DNA of 63,491 nucleotides from Calditrichota bacterium (GTDB lineage Bacteria > Electryoneota > B3-LCP), in the NCBI GenBank assembly GCA_020051775.1, contig JAGVQJ010000033.1, forward strand, positions 1 through 63,491, in the 5' to 3' direction. Positions within the stretch are counted from its first letter, which is position 1; every line of letters begins with the position of its first letter. Positions 18,083 to 27,389 of this stretch are shown piece by piece. The notes beneath the pieces are model-generated. The model made no database searches. It was not told where the DNA came from and worked only from the letters and a program-made list of their open reading frames with translations. The position numbers and the translations under genes were made by a program.

Positions 18083-18879
18083 GGTAGTGTGGCAGTCAGC
18101 ATTAGTCGTACTCCATCAGGATTACCGGAAGGATCGGGTCCTAATTGAAAATCGAGGGCTGTTTTCTGGCGGTTGATTACGTCGTTGGCTTTCTTTCCGG
18201 TGTCAATGAAGGAGATGAGTCGGTTTAAGGCAGCAGCTCCGAAAAAGAAGATGACCTTATTATGGGCGGAACGACTTTGAATTCTTGTGTGATCATAAGT
18301 CAGGCGATTCTGGTTGGAATCCCATGCCCAGAAGTACGCTGGATTCGTGTACACGGCGTCAAAATTGCGATCGCGGATTTTCTCTTCGTTGTACTCCTCG
18401 GTGTTCATGTAATTGCCGATGTCGGAGTAAAACACGTCGTTTTTGCCCGCCATCTGCACCCCGGCGTGTTGCTGGCCGTAGGCCATGAACTGGTCTTCTT
18501 TCCAGTTGCTGTAGGTTTCCAATCCGATCACGCCGGCCCAGATCAGCATATCGGCCCAGAAAAATTTTCGTGCGGTGCTGTGGTATCCCAGGTAAGATTC
18601 CCCCCAGCCGGGGACCAGCAACGAACGCAGCATGGCGTTGCCGCGACTGACGGGTTTGGAAGATGACAACTGCGGGGAGTCTGCAGATGAATTTACCGCG
18701 TCCGCACCCGAATAAATTCCGGCGCCCGCTAATTCCAAGCAGTTAAAACTACTGGGGAAGTCGCGGTATTGCAGATCTATTGACAGACCTGAATGTCTGT
18801 CCTCCGCAGAGGCAGTGATGAAACCGAGCCTTCCGAGCAGGATCAGAATTACCAGACTTTTTATAGTTGCCAACCTCAT
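18079..18879 (-). CDS. DUF5683-like envelope protein (copy 2)
   Basis: The 266-residue protein has a signal peptide and the DUF5683-type hallmark RSLLVPGWGESYLG near residue 85, followed by a hydrophobic helix (ADMLIWAGVIGLETY). A late helix (FFFGAAALNRLISFID) fits a membrane hairpin. DUF5683 proteins are frequent in FCB bacteria and have no assigned biochemical role. It is one base from the preceding DUF5683 gene and overlaps the reductase gene, so the three are co-expressed. Confidence 0.7.
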   Translation of the reverse strand: MRLATIKSLVILILLGRLGFITASAEDRHSGLSIDLQYRDFPSSFNCLELAGAGIYSGADAVNSSADSPQLSSSKPVSRGNAMLRSLLVPGWGESYLGYHSTARKFFWADMLIWAGVIGLETYSNWKEDQFMAYGQQHAGVQMAGKNDVFYSDIGNYMNTEEYNEEKIRDRNFDAVYTNPAYFWAWDSNQNRLTYDHTRIQSRSAHNKVIFFFGAAALNRLISFIDTGKKANDVINRQKTALDFQLGPDPSGNPDGVRLMLTATLP

Positions 18880-18880
18880 G

Positions 18881-19861
18881 TTAGAACTTCACTCTCAGTG
18901 TGGCCATGGTTAGGTGCTCGTTGTTGTATTTGCGCGGTTCGAGCTGCAACGCGCCCTCGATTTTTTGCTCGCGAGCAACTTTGCGATTGTGCATGCTCAC
19001 GGCGAAACCGGCATGTAGGGCCGATAACAGGTGGTTGCCCATCACGACCATAGTGAAATTCTTGGACATATCCAGAGCGTCATTTGACTTACGGCGCAAA
19101 TCTTGGTAATGATCGCGATAGGTGTTGTGGATCCAGTTGCCGGACGAGTTTTCGTAGGCATCCCAGGTCCAGTGCTGATTGCTGCCGGAACCGTAATTGC
19201 CATCAGAGGGCCAGCCGGCCCAGAATTGATCGTACTTGCCGATCATCTCATAATACTGCTGGTCTTGGTCGTTGGGATCCAGGTGATGCGTGAACCCGGA
19301 CGGCAGGTATTCCAGGCGGTCATCCCAGGGTAGATCCTGCCATTCAGTGAAGTCGTCAACTCCGGGGTCAATCCCGTAATACTTGGTGGTAGAATCTCCA
19401 TTGGTGCCATAGGTGGTCGCGACCCAAAATTCATACGATAGATAGGAGCCGAAATCGCCGCCTAAGGAGTCATAGTAAGTCCAATTCTGGTCTGCAAAAG
19501 CATGGAACTCATCATCCGTGTTCATGCCTTTTGAGTGGTAGCTGGCCACCCCATACCAGGCGGCAATTTCCGCCGCGATGAACAAACCTCCAAAAATGGG
19601 GCTTTTCGCGTAGAACTGACCCGCTCCAGGGATGATGGCCGAAAGCAGCAGAGCTTTACCCGGATTCAGTCTGTCGTTCTGAGTCTGTAAATTTGGCATG
19701 CCCATCGTGGTATCCGGAGCCGGGCTTGCTTCAGGCTGGGTCATAACCTGCGCCAATTGAATCCGGTTGGGATCATAAGTGAATTTTGACTGATTGCCTG
19801 GATCGGCCCAGACGTTGAGAGCCAGTATGGCTACGGATAGGATGATGCTCATCCAACGCAT
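18881..19861 (-). CDS. DUF5683-like envelope protein (copy 1)
   Basis: The start at 19861 (MRWMSII) follows GAGGTG at good spacing; an open frame nine codons longer exists without a site. A signal peptide ends near ALNVWA. The hallmark SAIIPGAGQFYAKSPIFGG is followed by a hydrophobic helix (LFIAAEIAAWYGVAS) and a long Asp/Tyr/Trp-rich middle. A second hydrophobic helix (MVVMGNHLLSALHAGFAV) is near the end. It is a longer paralogue of the next gene. Confidence 0.7.
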   Translation of the reverse strand: MRWMSIILSVAILALNVWADPGNQSKFTYDPNRIQLAQVMTQPEASPAPDTTMGMPNLQTQNDRLNPGKALLLSAIIPGAGQFYAKSPIFGGLFIAAEIAAWYGVASYHSKGMNTDDEFHAFADQNWTYYDSLGGDFGSYLSYEFWVATTYGTNGDSTTKYYGIDPGVDDFTEWQDLPWDDRLEYLPSGFTHHLDPNDQDQQYYEMIGKYDQFWAGWPSDGNYGSGSNQHWTWDAYENSSGNWIHNTYRDHYQDLRRKSNDALDMSKNFTMVVMGNHLLSALHAGFAVSMHNRKVAREQKIEGALQLEPRKYNNEHLTMATLRVKF

Positions 19862-19931
19862 GTTGCACCTCATCGGTTCGATATTCAATCTTTATATAAA
19901 AAGCCTGACGAAAAAGATCCCGTTCTCACTG

Positions 19932-22900
19932 TTAAAAGCGGTATTTGGAATTGCCGCCCAGAGATTGACGCAGATTAAAGTTAAATAACAATGTGAAATA
20001 ATAGCGCCATTCCTTACCATAAGTATGGATGCCGTTCTGATCTTCCAAACTGAAGCGATCAAATCCATAGGCCGCATCCAGGGTTAATGCGGTCGGGAAG
20101 GTGGTGAAACTGAACATCTGCACTTTGACGCCCAAGCCGGCGTCTTTCTTCAGATCATCCGCTAAATCGCTGAACGACGGACTGCCGATCCAGGCGTTGC
20201 CGACATCAGCGTATGCTTGCAGGTAAACCTTGTCCAAACTGATGAACAATAATCGCGTAGCGGCGTTTTGCCACAATGGCAGATTGTAAGCTCCACGTAG
20301 AATAGCTTTGCGCGTCCCACCCATGCTGTAGAAGGAATAACCGCGCATCCCATCCAAACCGCCTGCGTAGAGATGAAAGAACGGGTCAACGGCCTTGTTG
20401 ATAAGTCCGAGATCCGCGGTCAACGTGAGGGCGTGGGATTTCTTCAACGGTGAATGCATATAATAATCCGCCAACACCTGAAAACGTTCATACCGGTAAG
20501 GAGTATATACTTCCTCGATGGTGCCTCGTTCGGCGTCAATCTCAAAACCATTGATGAAATCGTTGCTCTCTTTGGCGATCTTCCCTTGGATATAGAAGCC
20601 TCCCGAAGGCGCGATATCCTGATTACGGCCGGGAGCGCGATAATCGGCGGTGGCGGTCAGTTCGACGCTTCGCCCTTTCAAATAGGTGTAGCCGAATATG
20701 GTGCCGTCGCTCAAAGTAGTATTCGTACGGTAGCGCGATATAACCCCCGCCAGGCGCAGGGATATTTCGTCCCTAACCTTCATGCGTGCGCCCACGTCAA
20801 GTTCCAGTAAATTAAAATTATAGGCAATGGAATAAGTGTCGAATATCGGATACGCAGTCGAATCAGGCCCGTATCCTTCGCCGATGATAATGAACGGATC
20901 CTCGAAGGATTGCTCAGTATGTCGGGAGACGTTGTAAGCCTCCACGAAAAGAGTGGGAGTCAGCTTCTTGTAATCCACCAATGCGAAAAGATCGTAATCC
21001 TTCTTCCCGTTGGCGGCTACCCCGCCGAAGGCGCTCATCTGTTCCAAGATATCCTGAAAGTAGAAATAAATCCCCGGCTTGAAGGTCCCGTAATCCATGG
21101 ATAAACGAGGCAGAATAAAGGTTTTGTCGAAAGCCGGTTTATAGGTTTTACCCGCAATTCCCGGCGCCGGGTCGCGTGAATAATTCGCTACGGGCAGCGA
21201 ATCCAAATAGCCAGGGACATAAGTCAAATTCGCAGCATCTTGAATTTGAATTGAATCCATCAAAGCCAATTTAAAACCATCGGCATGGTAGTCAGCGAAG
21301 GCAAGTTTTCCATCGGCTGAAACCGCTGGCTTGAAGGTTCCTCCCAGCACATTTGAAACCGGCTGTACCAGAGAATCCGAAGGATTCATCTTATAAAGAT
21401 TGAAGATACCAGTTTGATCAGATACGAAATAGAGAGCGCCATCTTTCCCCCAGAAGGGATCCCGTTCGTCAGCGCCGGAGGCCAAAAGAGTTTGACTTTG
21501 CCCATTGTTTGGGTTGATCGTTAGAATATCCCGGCCGCGATCCAGACTCCAGGCAAATGTGATAGCGCCGCCATTCGGCGACCAGCGCGGCGAATACACC
21601 TGCTCGCCGTTGGCATAGTGCGTCAAGGCGCGTTCGTTGACCAATTTCGAGTCGCCTTTGATTTTCCACCAATCGCCCGGCAGATCCGCAACCCAGAGGT
21701 TTTTGGTGCCGTCGGTATTCACGAGGTAACAGACCTGTTTGCCATCGGGCGAAATATCCGCACTGGTGGCGCGCCGGTCTTTGGTCAAACGGATGACTTC
21801 TTTCTCCTGAAGGTCCCAGGCCGCTAAATCATCCCAGTGCGACCAATGCTTGCCTGGCCCGAACTGCTTATCGAAGAAAATAAAGTGCCCCTCCGGGCTG
21901 AAAGAAAGTTGAGAATTAACGCCACCAGTCAACACTGTGCTCGTGTCTTCTTCAAGATTATACAAATACAGACTGGCGGTAAAAAAGTAATCTCCTCCTT
22001 TGTTAGAGGTGTAAGCGATCGTCTTGCCATCCGGCGACCAAATCGGGTTCAGATTGGCAAACCCCTCTTTGGCAATGAGGCGGCCTCCGGAGAGATGGCT
22101 TTGAATGCTCTGAGTTCTATCATCATAATTCTTTTTCAGATGGGCAACCCACTCCGCATAAAGTTCTTCCCCATTTAAACCCAATCGTTTTTTCAGAGCA
22201 TAATCGAACGACCAGGCGCCGGCGCTGCGCATGTCCTTTGAAAGATCCTGCAGAGTTGAGAAACCCCAGCGATCCACTATATAGCGCACCAGCGAAAAGC
22301 CCTGGTTGTAGACTGTCTCAGCGTCCAAGCTGGTCTTGTCATAGTAACCCATTTCGATGTAGGTCAGGAGGCTGTTTTCCAGCACGCGGGTGCGCAGGAT
22401 CATGTCGCGGTTGGAATCCCAGAAGTCATAGCCCAATCCAGGACTCTGTGTCTGTGAACATCCCTCGGCAAACCAGGGTGGGATGATCGTCCCGGGAAGT
22501 GGATAAGATGAAAGAATGTTGGGGTAGCCGTAAAGCACATCCGGGCGTTTCTCTTCTTCGTAAGCGATCCATTGCAGATAAACACCGGGAATCCAACGCG
22601 GGCCTTTGCGTGAAGCTCCCAATTGCACCAGATGCGTAAATTCGTGCGTGGCGACGTTGCGCAGCCAGTTGTGTGTGCCGCGCAAATCGAAATCGAGCGC
22701 CGTAGCCCAGATGACGATTTTATTATCATAGTAATAGGCTCCGCCGTTGGAATAATCGTCATGGTCGCGCACAATCAGGCGCGTGCGGGAATCCGGCTTC
22801 CAGCCGTAAAGCGAGGTAATCGGTTCCCAGATCTCTTCGGCAATAAGAGCCAGTTCGCGAGCCGTACGTTGTGCGCCTTCATCGTAGAAGACTTGAAAAT

Positions 22901-23054
22901 GCTCGGTTTCATGCACCAACCATTTGAGTTCAGGGTGGTTGTACTCCTCCGGCTGCGCGCTGCTTCTTGCTGGAATAAAGGTCAGCGCTAAAGCCGCGCT
23001 AAATATGCACGCGAGGCGCCCCAGGATGGAAACGTTTTTCCGAGTCTGATTCAC
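19932..23054 (-). CDS. Fusion: MA-like metallopeptidase + TolB-type propeller + outer-membrane barrel
   Basis: The 1040-residue protein has a signal peptide (to about residue 33) and three parts. Residues about 40-310 form a gluzincin-like peptidase: HEFTH at 137-141 and a downstream Glu in PPWFAEG (192-198) fit HExxH plus a glutamate ligand. Residues about 320-640 hold TolB/WD40-like repeats (NPIWSPDGKTIAYTSN, SPRWSPNGGAITFAW). From about 670 a beta-barrel ends in DNGxxLRGY-like GGLDGMRGYSFYSMGG (898 on) and aromatic strands, as in Omp85-type proteins. A secreted peptidase held by its own barrel is the simplest reading. The gene overlaps the M6-like gene by four bases (ATGA). Confidence 0.8.
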   Translation of the reverse strand: MNQTRKNVSILGRLACIFSAALALTFIPARSSAQPEEYNHPELKWLVHETEHFQVFYDEGAQRTARELALIAEEIWEPITSLYGWKPDSRTRLIVRDHDDYSNGGAYYYDNKIVIWATALDFDLRGTHNWLRNVATHEFTHLVQLGASRKGPRWIPGVYLQWIAYEEEKRPDVLYGYPNILSSYPLPGTIIPPWFAEGCSQTQSPGLGYDFWDSNRDMILRTRVLENSLLTYIEMGYYDKTSLDAETVYNQGFSLVRYIVDRWGFSTLQDLSKDMRSAGAWSFDYALKKRLGLNGEELYAEWVAHLKKNYDDRTQSIQSHLSGGRLIAKEGFANLNPIWSPDGKTIAYTSNKGGDYFFTASLYLYNLEEDTSTVLTGGVNSQLSFSPEGHFIFFDKQFGPGKHWSHWDDLAAWDLQEKEVIRLTKDRRATSADISPDGKQVCYLVNTDGTKNLWVADLPGDWWKIKGDSKLVNERALTHYANGEQVYSPRWSPNGGAITFAWSLDRGRDILTINPNNGQSQTLLASGADERDPFWGKDGALYFVSDQTGIFNLYKMNPSDSLVQPVSNVLGGTFKPAVSADGKLAFADYHADGFKLALMDSIQIQDAANLTYVPGYLDSLPVANYSRDPAPGIAGKTYKPAFDKTFILPRLSMDYGTFKPGIYFYFQDILEQMSAFGGVAANGKKDYDLFALVDYKKLTPTLFVEAYNVSRHTEQSFEDPFIIIGEGYGPDSTAYPIFDTYSIAYNFNLLELDVGARMKVRDEISLRLAGVISRYRTNTTLSDGTIFGYTYLKGRSVELTATADYRAPGRNQDIAPSGGFYIQGKIAKESNDFINGFEIDAERGTIEEVYTPYRYERFQVLADYYMHSPLKKSHALTLTADLGLINKAVDPFFHLYAGGLDGMRGYSFYSMGGTRKAILRGAYNLPLWQNAATRLLFISLDKVYLQAYADVGNAWIGSPSFSDLADDLKKDAGLGVKVQMFSFTTFPTALTLDAAYGFDRFSLEDQNGIHTYGKEWRYYFTLLFNFNLRQSLGGNSKYRF

Positions 23055-26000
23055 TTTACGACTGCGATTTTTATAAAAGTCTTTTCAGTAGCGCCGCCGC
23101 TCTCGGCTTCGACGCGCCCAATATATACACCCGAACTCACCCCGCTCAAGTCCCATTCCAGATCGGCTTCCTGTCCCACCTGGGCAGTCCCTTTCAACTC
23201 TTGGATCAGATCGCCGGCAGCATCAAAGATGCGCACAGTGATCGTACCCGCCTGCCCCATCTTGTAGCGGATGTGGGAGATATCATGGGCGGGATTGGGC
23301 CAAGGATATACTTTGGCGAGATTCAGGAGGCGCGGATCTTGTGGTGTAAGGGCCGGTTCAGCCAACGCCAAACCCTGCCGTTCGTTGCCGTTCGCCAGTC
23401 CGTTCCAAAATCGCTTATGAACGTCGTAGGAACCCATATTGGCTAGATTCCAAACGTAAAGCCATCCGTTTTCGTCAAGGGCCGCTAATTCACTCGCCAT
23501 GTCGCTATCCCATTGCATCAACAACGGCGAGGATTTGACGGCATCACCAGTCTGGCGAGGAAAATTTGCAGCCTGCCGACCATAATTATCCCGCATGTCA
23601 ACCATCCCACCCGATACGCCGAAAATCGCTCGTGGAAGAGTAGTGGGGCCGCTCGTCTGGTTGGTCAGTATTGCTATTGCCGGCTGGGATTCAATCCCCG
23701 TTTGTGGATACATGGGATCCACAAGCAAAGGCCAATTGGCCATCAAGGCGCCGTTATTGGCCACGCCCTGGAGACGATTATTCCCAATTAATAGCACCTC
23801 GAGGCGTCCATCGCGGTCAAAGTCAGCGGCTGCCGGTGGCGCTGTGACGGTCATAGCTACAGTCATCGGGAAACCGGGCCGATAAGCGCCTGTGGCCGGA
23901 TCTAATAGAGCGACTTCTCCCCCACTCCCAACTGCCGCCAAATCCCAACGATTACCAGTGGCGTGAAAGATAGCAATAGACGGAAATGCCGGGATGAAAC
24001 TCAGCTTTTTCGTCCATATTACGTTACCGGCCACATCCACGAGCGCAGCGCTGTCGGTGGTGGATAACACAAAAATGGAGTTTTGCGAAGTATCGCTCAG
24101 GCACAATCCCAGGATGGGTTTTGATGTGAATACCTGTTTATCCGGTAAGGGGGCTCCTGAGACGTCCCAAATGTGCAATAGTCCAGAATCATCGCCCAGG
24201 TACCACGACTGGCCTTCCAGCCGGGACATTGGCGCACACCGAGTTGGAGCTCCTAAGAGTAAAGTATCAATGCTGGTGACACCGGAAGTATTCTGACCCA
24301 CCCAGTAGGCTTTTTCTTTAGAAGGAATTAAAGCGATGAAACCGTCAACTGCTGTCACAATCGCCGGGGTATTGGTAATAGAATCCAACCGCGCCAACAG
24401 GGTGTCTGCTTTTAGCGAGTCACCGTGCAAATTGGATTCGTAAACCGCGCCCAAGGATCGCCCCAAACTATCGAATGCCTGGACCGCGCCACCGGGAGTA
24501 ACCGTCAGAATCCAATCCGTTTTACCGTCGGCGTCGAAATCTAAGGCGGAAGGTGAAAGGCGTCTTGAGCTTTCAGCCAATTCCCGTGGGAAACCTGTTT
24601 GTGCCCAGAGATTGTTGACCCGGAAAAACATGATGGTATCAGCCCGGCTGATACCATCCACGTTCAACCCGGTGAGTCCGCCTCCGTAAGTGCGCGCAGC
24701 AGGATGAGTATCGTCATTGAACTTTATCACACTCAAAGAACTATTGGCAGCCAGAAAAGCAGGATTCCCCAGGAAAAAGAAGTCGCCCGACCACCCCAAT
24801 TCCGTGCCCCAACCGGCATCGAAGAAGCCATAGCTATGGCCGATATCGAAAGCGCCGTCGGCTTCCACCAGCGCCACGCCGCGATGATTAAGGTCAGTGT
24901 TGATCTTGTTGCTGTCCAGCTTGGTTTCTATAACGCTATTATCCGCATGCCAGATAAGGATCCCCGCGCCGGGGATGCCGAAATCGTAATTATCCACCCT
25001 GGTAATGACCCCGAAATCGCCATCTATCACTTCAACTGTGTAGTCTTCGTTGATCCTCAAGCGGCGTCCTTGATTGTCCCAGGCATAAGTATAACCGAAA
25101 GAATCGGGATCGAAGGCGCGGTTTTCGATAAGGTAGTATTCATCCTGGTTCAGATCAATCCGGTAGATTTCATGCAAATTAGTTTGATTTCCGCCTCTGC
25201 TGGTCAGGTTGACATAGAAAGTGTCGAGCGTAGCGTCAGGAGTAATGATGACTGGTGTTTCCCAACCCATGTATGCCCGCGACCAGGCGCAAGGGCGCGA
25301 AGGAACCATACCGGCGAAGTTACCGGAACCCTGATCCATCAAATCAAATCGCCCTACTGCCGTGGAACCATCATTCGTGTTATATAATGCCGGAAGGCCC
25401 AGGCTATGAGCGAAGAGTAAAGCTTCCGTGCCGTTCATGGCGATTTCCACCGGCACTTCCTGCTGGTGCTCGCATTCCGGAAGCAGAAGTCCCTGCGTTA
25501 TGGTATCGCCATTAACGATGATGGTGGAATCTAAATGGGTTGTCAAATCGCCGGGCGCAAAGTAAGCCGAGGGAATGTCGTGGGGGGTTTCATCAAAGCC
25601 GACGTTGAAATCCTGCCCCACACCGGCGTGGAAGATGATGAATGTGTTGTAGTCGGATGGATTGATGGAGGGATCAACTGAGGCAGCCAACCAGGCATCG
25701 CGAAAGAGCCAGGCCAACCTCATATTCAGTTCCTGCTGATTGTTGTTGTAATTATAATGCCACATCTGATGAGGCAGGTGATAGGCGCTATCGGGGTGCT
25801 GCGGATAAACGTCAAAGGTATCAACGGTAACTTGCCCTTTTGAAACTTCATCGAAATAGTTACCCAAAAAACGCAAGTGGTCTTCAAAATAGGCGCGGTT
25901 ATGAGGAATGGCATCCACCAGCAGAGTGTTGGGAATCCCGGAGTCAAAAGTTCCATCACCGGTGGTAGTGAAGATGGTATCGGGGATGAAATCAACGCGA

Positions 26001-26170
26001 ATCGCCAGAATGCGAGCGTGCAGCTCGCTCTGGATACTGGCCGGCGACCGATTGATCAGCCGGTTTTGCGGAACAGGAAAAGGAGTTGCGGCTGGGGCGG
26101 CTCCTGCCATTGCGGATAGGAAAACCCCCCATAACAGGGGGGTTATGAGTACGATTTGCTTCAACGCCAA
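23051..26170 (-). CDS. M6-like protein with degenerate active site, FG-GAP-like repeats and type IX sorting domain
   Basis: The 1039-residue protein carries a signal peptide and an immune-inhibitor-A/M6-like domain to about residue 500. The expected HEFGHxLGLPDLY motif is replaced by LLFAHSLGLPALY (251-263): the first His, the Glu and the later Asp are missing, so zinc catalysis is unlikely. Segments such as DFDADGKTDW and DFDRDGRLEV show calcium-binding FG-GAP-like repeats. The last ~85 residues (PWPNPAHDISHIRY, then LEWDLSGVSSGVYIGRV) form a type IX C-terminal sorting domain. It lies 12 bases after porV and overlaps the fusion gene, which keeps an intact HExxH. Confidence 0.82.
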   Translation of the reverse strand: MALKQIVLITPLLWGVFLSAMAGAAPAATPFPVPQNRLINRSPASIQSELHARILAIRVDFIPDTIFTTTGDGTFDSGIPNTLLVDAIPHNRAYFEDHLRFLGNYFDEVSKGQVTVDTFDVYPQHPDSAYHLPHQMWHYNYNNNQQELNMRLAWLFRDAWLAASVDPSINPSDYNTFIIFHAGVGQDFNVGFDETPHDIPSAYFAPGDLTTHLDSTIIVNGDTITQGLLLPECEHQQEVPVEIAMNGTEALLFAHSLGLPALYNTNDGSTAVGRFDLMDQGSGNFAGMVPSRPCAWSRAYMGWETPVIITPDATLDTFYVNLTSRGGNQTNLHEIYRIDLNQDEYYLIENRAFDPDSFGYTYAWDNQGRRLRINEDYTVEVIDGDFGVITRVDNYDFGIPGAGILIWHADNSVIETKLDSNKINTDLNHRGVALVEADGAFDIGHSYGFFDAGWGTELGWSGDFFFLGNPAFLAANSSLSVIKFNDDTHPAARTYGGGLTGLNVDGISRADTIMFFRVNNLWAQTGFPRELAESSRRLSPSALDFDADGKTDWILTVTPGGAVQAFDSLGRSLGAVYESNLHGDSLKADTLLARLDSITNTPAIVTAVDGFIALIPSKEKAYWVGQNTSGVTSIDTLLLGAPTRCAPMSRLEGQSWYLGDDSGLLHIWDVSGAPLPDKQVFTSKPILGLCLSDTSQNSIFVLSTTDSAALVDVAGNVIWTKKLSFIPAFPSIAIFHATGNRWDLAAVGSGGEVALLDPATGAYRPGFPMTVAMTVTAPPAAADFDRDGRLEVLLIGNNRLQGVANNGALMANWPLLVDPMYPQTGIESQPAIAILTNQTSGPTTLPRAIFGVSGGMVDMRDNYGRQAANFPRQTGDAVKSSPLLMQWDSDMASELAALDENGWLYVWNLANMGSYDVHKRFWNGLANGNERQGLALAEPALTPQDPRLLNLAKVYPWPNPAHDISHIRYKMGQAGTITVRIFDAAGDLIQELKGTAQVGQEADLEWDLSGVSSGVYIGRVEAESGGATEKTFIKIAVVK
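26123..26144 (-). repeat. Perfect hairpin inside signal-peptide codons
   Basis: AACCCCCC and GGGGGGTT form an eight-base stem around a six-base loop, at codons 9-16 of the M6-like gene. It could slow ribosomes or shape mRNA stability near the start, or be chance in Leu/Pro/Gly codons. Confidence 0.5.
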
Positions 26171-26182
26171 ACCTTTGATAGG

Positions 26183-27241
26183 TTATAGACCTAAATTCAG
26201 TGAGAAGATCATAGTATTGGTCAGTGGCGATTCCTTCCCAGCGGAAATGTATCCGAAGTCGAAACGATAGGATGAATACGCCAGCGAAAAGCCGAAGGTC
26301 ATGGGGTATCTTTGCCCGAGAACATCGTGGTAATATCCCATCCGCAGGCCGACCAGGTTAGAATACCAGTATTCCATGCCGACGTGTGGGATAATTCCAT
26401 CAATTTCGTTCTGAAATTCGTTGTTGCTCCAAGAAGAGAAGAGCGCAATGTAGAACGGTACCGCGCGTCCATCATCGTAACGATCCACCAACTCCTTCTC
26501 CAAATCCATGGTGACACTGAGTCTATTGAATTCGTTGTCAACCAATTTGTAAGATCCACCCACACGGATGGTCATGGGCAAGGGATCAGCTTGAGCGCGG
26601 TCAATATAAGAGATGGCCGGACCCATATTGGTCAGCGAAGCGGCTAAGGTTAAACCTCTCACGAATGCCTGACGGTAGAGAACGCCAACGTCTAAGGCTA
26701 ACGAGGTTCCCACACCGGAACCCTGCTCAGCGCCGGTTCCCCGGTCGGACAAGTGGCTGTAAATGAATTTGGCGCCAACGCCGATGCCCAGTTTGTTGCT
26801 GACCGGCGAACCATAAGCCACCGTAAAGGCCACATCATAGCTGTGAAACGTTCCGGTTTCCTGTCCGGATTCGTTGGTGGCTGTGGTGGATCCGTAGTTC
26901 ATGAAAGTGATGCCACCGCCCACGGTTCCCCATTCTGGAATGGGATGGGCATAGGAAAGATAACTGAAATAGAGATCCGAGAGGTGGAACTGAGGCAACC
27001 AATTGGCATACATCAACGACAACTGTTGCTTGTCCACAAAGGCCATAGCTCCGGGATTCCACCAGATCGTGGAAGCGTCATTGGCCTGGGCTACGAAGGC
27101 TTCTCCCATCCCTTCAGCTCGAGCTCCGGGAACCAGCTTCAGAAAAATTACTCCGGCTTCAGATGGACCATCCGCTTTTGCTGCCGTCACAGTGAAAACC
27201 AATCCCACCAACAGCATTACTCCCGCCAGTCGCCAATTCAT
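26183..27241 (-). CDS. porV: Type IX secretion system outer-membrane protein PorV
   Basis: The start at 27241 (MNWRLAGVM) is fixed by a strong GGAGG site; an open frame 13 codons longer has none. The signal peptide ends near TAAKADG. The mature protein opens with FLKLVPGARAEGMGEAFVA and WWNPGAMAF, the PorV/LptO pattern, and continues as a 14-strand-type barrel to a terminal SLNLGL. PorV takes cargo from the translocon and delivers it to PorU. It follows the porU gene in the same direction, as in many type IX systems. It is the most PorV-like of the three barrels in the window. Confidence 0.85.
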   Translation of the reverse strand: MNWRLAGVMLLVGLVFTVTAAKADGPSEAGVIFLKLVPGARAEGMGEAFVAQANDASTIWWNPGAMAFVDKQQLSLMYANWLPQFHLSDLYFSYLSYAHPIPEWGTVGGGITFMNYGSTTATNESGQETGTFHSYDVAFTVAYGSPVSNKLGIGVGAKFIYSHLSDRGTGAEQGSGVGTSLALDVGVLYRQAFVRGLTLAASLTNMGPAISYIDRAQADPLPMTIRVGGSYKLVDNEFNRLSVTMDLEKELVDRYDDGRAVPFYIALFSSWSNNEFQNEIDGIIPHVGMEYWYSNLVGLRMGYYHDVLGQRYPMTFGFSLAYSSYRFDFGYISAGKESPLTNTMIFSLNLGL

Positions 27242-27330
27242 CTTTGACCTCCGATACTCTCTCATTCTTAACCGGGTCATGGGGTTTCTATCCTCTTCTT
27301 TGGTGCTGTCATTTGCGATACTTATTTAAC

Positions 27331-27351
27331 AAAAAGCCCGTGAACGGGTTT
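27331..27351 (-). terminator. Weak terminator between porU and porV
   Basis: On the minus strand ACCCG, a TTCA loop and CGGGC are followed by TTTTTG. The stem is short, so partial readthrough into porV is likely. The 148 bases between the two genes hold nothing else that I recognise. Confidence 0.5.
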
Positions 27352-27389
27352 CAGGGAAAATGATCTTTTTGCTGGCCAACGGTAAAATA

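Noticed and set aside
24599..25387. Open frame of about 262 codons on the plus strand inside the M6-like gene
   Set aside because: It lacks a ribosome site and known motifs, and the opposite strand encodes a recognisable protein.
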